NCBI RefSeq assembly: GCF_009805585.1
Contig: NZ_VHIN01000005.1
Span: forward strand, 62,001-126,000
Direction: 5' to 3'
Length of the DNA stretch: 64,000 bases
From: Glutamicibacter sp. JC586
Lineage (GTDB): Bacteria > Actinomycetota > Actinomycetes > Actinomycetales > Micrococcaceae
The position numbers and the translations under genes are program-made. The notes below the pieces were generated by a model. It saw nothing but the letters and a program-made list of their open reading frames with translations. It searched no databases and was not told where the DNA came from. This document shows positions 18,357-25,961 of the stretch, one piece after another (position 1 is the first letter of the stretch; each line of letters starts with the position of its first letter).

Positions 18357-19004
18357 ATGAGCATCAAGAAAATCGGCATTCTGGGGGCAGGTCGCGCCGG
18401 TACAGCCCTAGCCCGAGCGGCGGCCGCTGGCGGCATTGACGTCAACATCGCCGGATCCCGTCCACCTCGCATGATGAAATACCATCTGGCTCAATATGCG
18501 CCCAAAGCCCAGGCAGTTGAGGCCTCCGAAATCGCTGACGATGTAGAACTAGTAGTCCTCATGGTCCCCCAGGAGGAGCTGGACGACCTCAATCCAGAAA
18601 CCTTGTCAGGCATTTTGCTGGTGGATGCAACCAACCGCTGGCAAGACGAACCCATTCCAAGCTGGCTCGAAAACGCACTTGATCGTGGCCTAACTAGTTC
18701 GGAAGCTCTCTCCGAGCATTTCAGTGGATCCCGCATCGTTAAGTCACTTAATCACATCAGTCACTGGGATATGGACACGGACCGAGGTTCCAAAGCGGCA
18801 TCACAACGAGCGCTAGCTATCGCATCAGACAGTTCAGAAGACTCTCAGGTGATCGCCGAGCTAGTAGAACAACTCGGATTCTGCGCAGTACAGCTTCCCA
18901 AGCTTTCCTACGGCAAATACCTGGAGCCAGACAGCGAAATCTTCAATGAGGTACTGGGACACATGGAGCTACTGCGCCGAATCGATGCTTCGAGAGGTGC
19001 CTAG
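18357..19004 (+). CDS. NAD(P)-binding oxidoreductase, F420-dependent NADP reductase-like
   Basis: 215 residues with an N-terminal Rossmann fold: IGILGAGRAGTALARAA (GxGxxG), then a beta strand ending IAGSR, where the Ser-Arg pair after strand 2 usually favours NADPH. VELVVLMVPQEEL and LLVDATNRW match the NADPH-dependent F420 reductase / pyrroline-5-carboxylate reductase N-domain group. RIVKSLNHISHWDMD fits the F420 reductase side. The real substrate is not decided by sequence. The ATG is 75 bp after the Nramp-like gene, so co-transcription is possible. Confidence 0.78.
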   Translation: MSIKKIGILGAGRAGTALARAAAAGGIDVNIAGSRPPRMMKYHLAQYAPKAQAVEASEIADDVELVVLMVPQEELDDLNPETLSGILLVDATNRWQDEPIPSWLENALDRGLTSSEALSEHFSGSRIVKSLNHISHWDMDTDRGSKAASQRALAIASDSSEDSQVIAELVEQLGFCAVQLPKLSYGKYLEPDSEIFNEVLGHMELLRRIDASRGA

Positions 19005-19232
19005 CGCAGTAAAAACCGCTGTTCACTAGGCCATGAATGCAAAATACGTGTGACGCTTGACACTCAAAACCGAATTTTCCACTGAAGTCACTACTCAGAC
19101 CTTGATTTTCCCGCGAATTTACGGGAATTTTCCGTACGCACGATACCGAGTTCGCCGATTGGAAATCTTCCGACATGGCTGGTAAAGTTTTACTTCGTTG
19201 CCAGCGATAACAACGCAGACAACAAGTAACCT

Positions 19233-19317
19233 GCGCGGGTGGCGGAATAGGTAGACGCGCTAGCTTGAGGTGCTAGTCCTCGATAAGAGGGTAGGGGTTC
19301 AAGTCCCCTTTCGCGCA
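19233..19317 (+). tRNA. tRNA-Leu(GAG)
   Basis: 85-nt class II tRNA. The acceptor stem pairs 19233-19239 with 19310-19316, the discriminator A is at 19317, and no CCA is encoded. The anticodon stem CTAGC/GCTAG encloses loop TTGAGGT, giving anticodon GAG at 19267-19269. A long variable arm (CCTCGATAAGAGG) and the T-loop GGGGTTCAAGTCCCC are present. A strong terminator follows seven bases later, so it is a single-gene unit. Confidence 0.97.
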
Positions 19318-19323
19318 CAGGTA

Positions 19324-19368
19324 GAATTCCCGGTTGACTACGGTCAACCGGGAATTCTTTTTTGTTTT
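19324..19368 (+). terminator. Rho-independent terminator of tRNA-Leu
   Basis: Perfect 15-bp stem (19324-19338 with 19343-19357), 4-base loop TACG, followed by TTTTTTGTTTTT. A textbook intrinsic terminator. Confidence 0.95.
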
Positions 19369-19393
19369 TGCACCACTACACTAAGCTTTGAAG

Positions 19394-20371
19394 ATGTCTG
19401 TACAAGCCGAAACATCCACGCCGTCCTCGTCCGGTTTCTTGGAAGTGAACGACGGGCACCGGTTGTATTGGGAAGAATTCGGCACCCCCAATGGTGTTCC
19501 GGCATTGCACTTACACGGCGGACCAGGTGGCACGTTAGGATCATCCGGATACCGGCAGCGTTGGGATCTTAATCGAACTCGACTCATCGGCTTTGAACAA
19601 CGCGGCTGCGGACGATCCAGCCCTTCGGCTGCTGATCCTTGCGTGCCCAAGAGTCAATTTTCGACTCAAAAATTCATCGAAGACATCGAGGCACTTCGCG
19701 TGTCTCTAGGTATCGATCGGTGGATCATCAACGGTGTCTCTTGGGGAACAACCCTCGCGCTAGCTTATGCGCAAGCTCATCCGCAGCGAGTAGTCGGTCT
19801 CGTGCTCTTCGCCGTAACCACCACTAGCCGTCGAGAAGTCCAATGGATCACCGAGTCAATGGGTGCAATCTATCCCGAAGCATGGCACCGGCTCTCATCC
19901 TTCGCGCAACAACACGCACCGGCTTATGATGCCGGCAGAATTAGGTTGGTAGAAGCTTATGCCGACATGTTGTGGTCACCGGATCTACAACTTCGCGATA
20001 AGGCATCGCATGAATGGGCGCTATGGGAAGACACTCATATCTCCTTGGGTTCAGGAGAAGTCAAGCGGGATCCTCGATGGGAAGATACAACTTTTCGGCA
20101 CACCATGACCCGCCTAACTACGTTATTTTGGGCCCGCGATGGGTTCTGTGACCCGCCGATTTTAGAAAACTTGGATCGTCTCCAGAACCTGCCAGCGATT
20201 TTCATTCACGGCCGCAGCGACGTTTCAAGCCCGACAAGCACTGCATGGAAACTACATGTAGATTGGCCGGGCTCTGAACTTCATGTCGTTGACGCCGATG
20301 GACACGGTGGAGCTGAGATGGTGGAGCTTTGGACAAACGCCAACTTGAAAATGATTAATCATGCTTCTTGA
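19394..20371 (+). CDS. pip: Proline iminopeptidase (alpha/beta hydrolase, S33)
   Basis: Cytoplasmic serine peptidase that removes N-terminal proline. It is 325 residues from the ATG at 19394; an in-frame TTG lies two codons upstream. Family marks: LHLHGGPGGTLGSSG oxyanion region, FEQRGCGRS, nucleophile elbow GVSWGTTLALAYA, then the C-terminal acid in IHGRSDVSSP and His in DGHGG. No ribosome site precedes the ATG, and TACACT lies about 14 bases upstream, so the message may be nearly leaderless. It follows the tRNA-Leu terminator. Confidence 0.9.
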   Translation: MSVQAETSTPSSSGFLEVNDGHRLYWEEFGTPNGVPALHLHGGPGGTLGSSGYRQRWDLNRTRLIGFEQRGCGRSSPSAADPCVPKSQFSTQKFIEDIEALRVSLGIDRWIINGVSWGTTLALAYAQAHPQRVVGLVLFAVTTTSRREVQWITESMGAIYPEAWHRLSSFAQQHAPAYDAGRIRLVEAYADMLWSPDLQLRDKASHEWALWEDTHISLGSGEVKRDPRWEDTTFRHTMTRLTTLFWARDGFCDPPILENLDRLQNLPAIFIHGRSDVSSPTSTAWKLHVDWPGSELHVVDADGHGGAEMVELWTNANLKMINHAS

Positions 20372-20436
20372 TAGCATCTAGAAGGATTTGTGACGGAAAA
20401 ACTCTGTCGGTCCGCTAATCTTTGGAGCAAACAACG

Positions 20437-21627
20437 ATGCGCATAGCCATGCTGTCTTTGCATACTTCGCCGATGCACCAACCAGGGCAAGGCGATGCTG
20501 GAGGCATGAACGTCTATATTCAGAATCTTTCCTTCTCCTTGGGGGCTTTGGGACACGAAGTTCACATGATTACTCGCACAGCTGGTGAGACTGAATCAAT
20601 TCAGGTCGCAGAGGGCGTCTGGATGCATCAAATACAAATCGCTGCTGGAAGGTCCCTCTCTAAAGAAGAGTTGGCGACCATGATTGAACCGTCGATTGAA
20701 GCAATTGCCGCACATCTAGAACAGCTCAAGATTGACATCGTTCACGCTCATTACTGGCTATCAGGAATGGTTGGGCTCGATTTAGCAAAGCGCTGGTCTG
20801 TTCCACTTATTGTTTCGATGCATACCTCCGCGGCAGCCAAGGAATTTGAATCCGGCATTGCCGAGTCTGAGCAAAGAAAAGTTGCCGAGAAGCAATTATT
20901 GCGCGGTTGCTCACGGATTATTGCCAATACCCCTGTTGAAGCTCAACAACTAAAGCGCTTCTACGATGTTGACTCAAAAAAACTAGATGTAGTCCTGCCC
21001 GGCGTCAACCACCGGATCTTCCACCCCAACCAAGACAAGGTCCACCGGCCGCTCGGCGACGACGATCTTCATCTGGTCTATGCCGGCCGGATGCAACGGT
21101 TGAAGGGCGCGCATCTCTTACTGCAAGCCATGGGCACAGCACGCCGCAAAGCACCAGAGTTACGTATCACAGCATCTCTTTTCGGTTCTCTCTCGGGCAG
21201 CGCCGACTACGATTTGAAGGCCCTGGTGAGTACTGAAGGCTTAACGGATGTAGTCCGTTTTTACGACCCTTTGGAACCAAGTAAACTGGCCCTCGCATTC
21301 GCCAATGCTGACGTTGTCGCTGTGCCATCACTCTCGGAGACTTTTGGTCTGGTTGCTGCCGAGGCTCAGGCTTGTGGTACCCCGGTCATCGCCAATGCGG
21401 TGGGCGGGTTGGCCTACGCAGTGAGCGACGAGGTCTCAGGGTGGCTCATGGATGAACCTGATGCTGAGCTGTGGTCCAAGAAGCTGATTGAACTTGCACG
21501 TAACCCACAGATGATTACAGCTGCCGGGCATGGGGCACTGAAACATTCTGGGCTATTCACGTGGGAACGAGCAGGGGTCTCCACGCTCGCCAGTTACCGT
21601 TATACACCGATGCCTTATCAAAACTAA
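20437..21627 (+). CDS. mshA: D-inositol-3-phosphate glycosyltransferase MshA
   Basis: First committed step of mycothiol synthesis: transfers GlcNAc from UDP-GlcNAc to 1L-inositol 1-phosphate. 396 residues from the ATG at 20437, which has GGAG nine bases upstream. GT4 fold with GT-B layout: the N-terminal acceptor domain has MLSLHTSP and GQGDAGGMNVYI, the C-terminal donor domain has VYAGRMQRLKGA and the phosphate-binding PSLSETFGLVAAEAQACGTP. The GDAGGMNVY stretch is characteristic of MshA. It is close to, but separate from, the proline iminopeptidase gene upstream (66 bp). Confidence 0.93.
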   Translation: MRIAMLSLHTSPMHQPGQGDAGGMNVYIQNLSFSLGALGHEVHMITRTAGETESIQVAEGVWMHQIQIAAGRSLSKEELATMIEPSIEAIAAHLEQLKIDIVHAHYWLSGMVGLDLAKRWSVPLIVSMHTSAAAKEFESGIAESEQRKVAEKQLLRGCSRIIANTPVEAQQLKRFYDVDSKKLDVVLPGVNHRIFHPNQDKVHRPLGDDDLHLVYAGRMQRLKGAHLLLQAMGTARRKAPELRITASLFGSLSGSADYDLKALVSTEGLTDVVRFYDPLEPSKLALAFANADVVAVPSLSETFGLVAAEAQACGTPVIANAVGGLAYAVSDEVSGWLMDEPDAELWSKKLIELARNPQMITAAGHGALKHSGLFTWERAGVSTLASYRYTPMPYQN

Positions 21628-21634
21628 ATAGGCA

Positions 21635-21682
21635 AAAGCACTGGGCTCCAGGCTCCCGGAGCCATTTGGAGTCCAGTGCTTT
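21635..21682. terminator. Bidirectional terminator between mshA and the MaoC gene
   Basis: Arms 21635-21649 and 21668-21682 form a 15-bp stem with one mismatch; a second nested stem GGCTCC/GGAGCC lies in the loop. A-tract on the left and T-tract on the right serve both convergent genes. Confidence 0.88.
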
Positions 21683-21686
21683 CCCA

Positions 21687-22559
21687 TTAGTTGCTCTGGG
21701 AAATAAGTTCCAGTTCAAAGTGCGGTTTACCCTTGCGGGCGTGCCACGCGTCGACTGTATATCCCGTTGCGTTCCGTCTAAACCCCAGATCTACCGTTGC
21801 AGGTAGTACTACTGGAGTTTTGAATTCAATGCTCCACTGGTAGGTCCCAGCGCCCGGTTCAATCCCTGCCAATACACGGGCCGCCATGTAGATTCCGTGT
21901 GCGATGGCACTGGGCATCCCCAAGGCTTTGGCGCTCAAAGCCGAAAGGTGAATCGGGTTATAGTCCCCCGCTACCTTGGCCCACCGACGCCCTGTGCCGC
22001 TATCAAGCTTCCATTGGGCAGTTCGAATAGGAGCCGCGAACTCTGGATGCTCAATAGTTACTGGTTGCGCATCCGAGAGTTTGACGCCCTTAGCCAAAAA
22101 TGTACTTCGCATTAGCATCCGGTCTTGACCGTCCACGACGATTCGAATCACCAGATCGCAGGTAACACCCTTTGCATGAGAGGTCAGATTTTCACTATGA
22201 ACTTCGATATCGAAAGATTCGTCCTCTCCCAATGGTTGGGAAACGCTCACGTGATTGCTCAAATGAATCATTCCCAGCAAGGGCAAGGGAAAATCATTGC
22301 GCAACATCAATGACATGGCAAGCGGAAACGCTAGCGAGTGCACATACAGGCTTGGTAAAACCGCATTCATTGGAGCGTTGACTGCTTTACGGAAATCCTG
22401 GAGCTTCTCCAGATCTGCGGTAGCGCCTTGGAAAACCAACACGGTTTGTGGAAGCTTTGGGTTCTTTGGCTTACGCCCCAAAGTTTTCACCGCACTGGCG
22501 TACACAGTCGCCATTGAAGGAATTTCAGAAACGATTTTGGCGCTCACGTTATGCACCAA
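21687..22559 (-). CDS. MaoC-type (R)-hydratase/dehydratase, HtdX-like
   Basis: 290 residues. The C-terminal half is a hot-dog fold with the MaoC/hydratase-2 signature: GDYNPIHLSALSAKALG (catalytic Asp and His) and GIYMAARVLAG. The N-terminal half is a degenerate second hot dog, as in HtdX (Rv0241c). It should hydrate or dehydrate acyl chains between the ketoreductase and dehydrogenase steps encoded alongside. The frame starts at a TTG at 22559 overlapping the reductase stop; a GTG at 22544 is an equal candidate. Last gene of the thiolase-reductase-hydratase operon. Confidence 0.85.
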   Translation of the reverse strand: MVHNVSAKIVSEIPSMATVYASAVKTLGRKPKNPKLPQTVLVFQGATADLEKLQDFRKAVNAPMNAVLPSLYVHSLAFPLAMSLMLRNDFPLPLLGMIHLSNHVSVSQPLGEDESFDIEVHSENLTSHAKGVTCDLVIRIVVDGQDRMLMRSTFLAKGVKLSDAQPVTIEHPEFAAPIRTAQWKLDSGTGRRWAKVAGDYNPIHLSALSAKALGMPSAIAHGIYMAARVLAGIEPGAGTYQWSIEFKTPVVLPATVDLGFRRNATGYTVDAWHARKGKPHFELELISQSN

Positions 22560-23886
22560 CTAGTGACTGTCCGCAGACACGAAGTACCTGACCATTAAGA
22601 CCAGCTGCCGCATCCGATCCCAAGAAGCTGATCGCTTCGGCCACATCTTGTGGAAGACCACCCTGCATCAACGATGGGAGCACCATACGTGCCACGGTGC
22701 GCGTGCCAAGAGGAATCTTGGAGGTCATATCGGTCTCGATGAACCCGGGCGCTACGGCGGCGATAGAACCGCCGTTAGTTTCGAACAGCTTGGCACTAGA
22801 ACGCACCATGCCGATAACACCGCCCTTTGAAGCCGCGTAGTTACTCTGCCCACGGTTACCCGCAATGCCAGAGGTTGAGGCCAATGAAACGATACGAAGA
22901 TTCGGCAAGCCTGCTTTGAGGAATGCCTCGTTCATGCGTAGCTGGGAAGCAATGTTCACAGCGATCACCGAGTCCCAGCGACCTGCATCCATATTGGCCA
23001 GAAGCTTATCGCGCGTAATGCCAGCGTTATGAATAACCAAGTCTAAAGAACCATGTCGGCCAATTGCGTGGTCCATGATTTGTTGTGCAGCGTCCGCGGC
23101 CGTGACATCCAGCTGAAGAGTGGTGGCTCCAATAGCGTTAGCTACCTTGACCAAGGAATCTCCGGCTTGGGGCATATCCACTACAACAACTTGCGCACCG
23201 TCGCGAGCTAAAGTCTTTGCAATGGCAGCGCCAATACCCCGCGCTGCACCTGTGACCACAGCGACCTTGCCGGTTAGCGGCTTGGTGAAATCTTCTGCCA
23301 GTACGCCTTGGTCATTTCGAACTCTCAGGAACTGGCCGTCGACGTAGGCACTGCGTCCGGAGAAGAAGAATTGCAAGGACGCCAAAGCGCTTGGGCTGAG
23401 AATAGACGTGGAATTTTCCAACACGATGCCATTAGCAGTTGCTCCGCCACGCATTTCTCGGCCCACTGAACGCATGATGCCGTCAATGCCCTGGCGTACG
23501 GCCGCGACTGCTGGTTCATCGTCTGCCGTTGCAGGGCGTGAGAAGGAAACCACACGAGCTCCTGGAAGCAACTGTCGCAGTGCCCGACCGGCAGCAAGCA
23601 TAATCGGTGAGAGTTCTTCTGGATGAACGAGCTCATCCAGAAGTAATAAAAGTCCGCCTAGCTTGGCATCTCCCGCATCATGTCGACAGACATCCAATCC
23701 CCAAGAAACCAAGGTGTCGCTCAGTTCTTGTGCTCGTGCGCTATTGCCCAACACCAGAAGTGGTCCGGGTAGCAGAGGTCCTTGCTCGGAATAACGGCGA
23801 AGACGCGGTGGTCGAGGTAGCCCAAGGAGCTTTGCGAGTTTTTTTGTTGCCCCGGTGTTGACCAGTTCCATGTACTTATCAGTCAT
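22549..23886 (-). CDS. fabG4: 3-oxoacyl reductase of the FabG4 (long SDR) type
   Basis: 445 residues. Residues 1-200 are an extra flavodoxin-like N-terminal domain; about 205-445 are a classical SDR: VTGAARGIGAAIAKTLA cofactor motif, NAG in LVIHNAGITRDK, active-site Ser in SLASTSG, and YAASKGG with catalytic Tyr and Lys. This two-domain design is that of mycobacterial FabG4 (Rv0242c), a reductase that acts on 3-ketoacyl-CoA. The ATG overlaps the thiolase stop by one base (TAATG), so translation is coupled. The MaoC gene follows with a 10-bp overlap. Confidence 0.9.
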   Translation of the reverse strand: MTDKYMELVNTGATKKLAKLLGLPRPPRLRRYSEQGPLLPGPLLVLGNSARAQELSDTLVSWGLDVCRHDAGDAKLGGLLLLLDELVHPEELSPIMLAAGRALRQLLPGARVVSFSRPATADDEPAVAAVRQGIDGIMRSVGREMRGGATANGIVLENSTSILSPSALASLQFFFSGRSAYVDGQFLRVRNDQGVLAEDFTKPLTGKVAVVTGAARGIGAAIAKTLARDGAQVVVVDMPQAGDSLVKVANAIGATTLQLDVTAADAAQQIMDHAIGRHGSLDLVIHNAGITRDKLLANMDAGRWDSVIAVNIASQLRMNEAFLKAGLPNLRIVSLASTSGIAGNRGQSNYAASKGGVIGMVRSSAKLFETNGGSIAAVAPGFIETDMTSKIPLGTRTVARMVLPSLMQGGLPQDVAEAISFLGSDAAAGLNGQVLRVCGQSLVGA

Positions 23887-25187
23887 TAGCTACGTGCCTC
23901 CAAGATTGCTACGACGCCCTGCCCGCCTGCAGCACACACGGAAATCAATGCGCGTCCGGTTCCCTTTTCATGCAGCATCTTTGCGGTGCTGGCAATAATG
24001 CGTCCACCGGTGGCTGCGAATGGGTGTCCCGCGGCCAGCGATGATCCATTCACATTGAGCTTAGTACGATCGATGGCACCCAGCGGTGCATCTAGTCCGA
24101 GCTTCTCCCGGCAGAACTCTTCGTCTTCCCATGCCTTGAGGGTTGAGAGTACAGTGCCGGCAAAGGCCTCGTGAATTTCGTAGAAATCAAAGTCCTGCAA
24201 GCTCAAGTTGTTGCGCTTAAGCAGACGTGCAGTGGCGTAGGCCGGTGCCATCAAAAGTCCTTCAGCTCCGTGAACGAAATCCACTGCAGCTGCTTCAAAG
24301 TCGACGAAGTTAGCAAGCATCGGTAGATCGTGGCTCTGCGCATACTCTTCACTACCGAGTAGAACGGCAGATGCTCCGTCAGTCAACGGAGTTGAGTTAC
24401 CTGCGGTCATCGTTGCGGACTCACCCAGATTTTTGCCGAATGCGGGCTTGAGCTTACCCAGCTTCTCCATCGTGGAATCGGCTCGCATGTTGTTGTCCTT
24501 GGACAGCCCGTTGAAAGGAGTGATCAAATCGTTGAAGAATCCGCGGTCATAAGCGGCGGCTAAGTTCTTGTGGCTGGCCAACGCAAGTTCATCCTGAGCT
24601 TCACGGGTAATGCCCCATGCTTTGGTGGTCTGCGACTGGTGGTCGCCCATGGACAATCCGGTCCGCGGCTCCCCCGTGCCAGGCGCGTTCGGTGCCAGGT
24701 GTGAAGGACGGATCTTGGCCAGGGCAGCGAGCTTAGCTTTAGTGCTGCGTGCACGAGAAAGCTCTAGGAGAATGCCCCGTAGGGACTCGGATACAGCAAT
24801 TGGTGCATCAGAGGTGGTATCAACTCCGCCACCAATCGCTGATTCCAGCTGACCGAGCTTGATCTTGTTCGCTAGAGAGCCAATGGCTTCCATGCCGGTG
24901 GCACACGCCATCTGAACATCATAAGCAGGGGTTGAGTGATCCAGCGTTGAGCCGAGTACGGACTCACGAATCAAATTGAAATCTTTGGAGTGCTTTAGCA
25001 CCGCACCACCGCTGACTGCTCCAATGCGTTCACCTTGCAAACCGAAGCGTGCGACGAGACCTTCAAGCGCTGCGGTGAACATGTCTTGGTTAGATGCGTT
25101 GACGTAGGCGGTGTTGGAGCGGGCGAAAGGGATACGGTTGCCGCCGATAATTACGGCGTTGCGCGCAGACTGCTGGCTCATGTTCAA
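23886..25187 (-). CDS. Acetyl-CoA C-acyltransferase (thiolase), FadA2-like
   Basis: 433-residue thiolase that cleaves or forms 3-ketoacyl-CoA. The nucleophilic Cys is in MACATGMEAIGS, His in GSSLAAGHPFAATGGR, and the second Cys in SVCAAGGQGVVA, so all catalytic residues are present. It is longer than the usual 390 residues, as in the FadI/FadA2 group. It heads the minus-strand operon thiolase-FabG4-MaoC, 58 bp from a divergent TetR gene that probably controls it. Catabolic or biosynthetic direction is not decided by the sequence. Confidence 0.9.
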   Translation of the reverse strand: MNMSQQSARNAVIIGGNRIPFARSNTAYVNASNQDMFTAALEGLVARFGLQGERIGAVSGGAVLKHSKDFNLIRESVLGSTLDHSTPAYDVQMACATGMEAIGSLANKIKLGQLESAIGGGVDTTSDAPIAVSESLRGILLELSRARSTKAKLAALAKIRPSHLAPNAPGTGEPRTGLSMGDHQSQTTKAWGITREAQDELALASHKNLAAAYDRGFFNDLITPFNGLSKDNNMRADSTMEKLGKLKPAFGKNLGESATMTAGNSTPLTDGASAVLLGSEEYAQSHDLPMLANFVDFEAAAVDFVHGAEGLLMAPAYATARLLKRNNLSLQDFDFYEIHEAFAGTVLSTLKAWEDEEFCREKLGLDAPLGAIDRTKLNVNGSSLAAGHPFAATGGRIIASTAKMLHEKGTGRALISVCAAGGQGVVAILEARS

Positions 25188-25245
25188 AAAACTCCTACAA
25201 AGATTGTTGTGACACGTATTACTGTAACTAAGAGTACATGATACT
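25188..25245. promoter_or_regulatory. Divergent promoter region between thiolase operon and TetR gene
   Basis: 58 bp separate the two starts. The segment holds GTAACT at 25224-25229, whose inverted partner AGTTAC is at 25249-25254 just inside the TetR gene, and a repeated ACTGT at 25221 and 25243. These are candidate TetR half-sites. This is inference from position and weak symmetry. Confidence 0.4.
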
Positions 25246-25914
25246 GTGAGTTACGTGAACAAGATCACTGAAGAATTAGAGGTTGAGGCCGACGGTCGAT
25301 CCGTACGCTGGCAGGCGCATCGCACCGCCCGGCACGAAGAACTACTTAAGCTCGCCCGTAAAGCAGTGCATAAGCTCGGCCCACAGGTTTCCATGGAGGA
25401 CATTGCTAGTCATGCAAAAACTTCCAAGCCCGTGTACTACCGGTACTTTGGCGACAAGGAAGGGCTACGCCAAGCACTAAGTGCAAAAGTCATCAACGAC
25501 TTCCGTGACCGAGTGATCGCCGCGGCTTTGGCGAAGGATCAGGAGCTTAGCTCCTTACACGCCATGGTTACTGCCTACCTCGAACTGGCCACAAACAGCC
25601 CAAATCTGTACTACTTCGTCACTGGCGCGCAGAGATCACCAGATGATGAATCGGCGGGAGCGCTGAACGATTTTTTCGATGAAGCATCCAACCTCATCAG
25701 CGTTCGGCTTCTAAAGCTCTACGACCAACAAGCCACTCCAGCTGCACTGAGCTTCTGGCCAAGGGCCGCCTTGGGAATGGTTCGCGCTACGGGCGAACAA
25801 TGGCTACGCCAACCAGCTTCCGACTCAAAGCCGAGCTTAGAAGCGATGGCACAAGAACTCACTAATTGGCTGGCCTACGGCATCGCCTCAACGTCAGTTC
25901 AGACCCGCAACTAA
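25246..25914 (+). CDS. TetR family transcriptional regulator
   Basis: 222 residues with an N-terminal helix-turn-helix: HRTARHEELLKLARKAVHKLG-type first helices (about 28-46), then VSMEDIASHAKTSKPVYYRYFGDKEGL. The remaining 150 residues are the ligand and dimer domain. The start is GTG. Placed between the divergent thiolase operon and the acyl-CoA dehydrogenase gene, it is likely a local repressor relieved by acyl-CoA (inference from the habit of FadR/KstR-like regulators). The dehydrogenase gene follows by 47 bp on the same strand. Confidence 0.9.
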   Translation: MSYVNKITEELEVEADGRSVRWQAHRTARHEELLKLARKAVHKLGPQVSMEDIASHAKTSKPVYYRYFGDKEGLRQALSAKVINDFRDRVIAAALAKDQELSSLHAMVTAYLELATNSPNLYYFVTGAQRSPDDESAGALNDFFDEASNLISVRLLKLYDQQATPAALSFWPRAALGMVRATGEQWLRQPASDSKPSLEAMAQELTNWLAYGIASTSVQTRN

Positions 25915-25961
25915 ATATCTACACATCTCACAGCGACTCATCAAAGAATGAAAGGTACGTC

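Noticed and set aside
19233-19317. tRNA-Leu as an integration site
   Set aside because: No integrase gene and no repeat of the tRNA 3' end nearby in the window.
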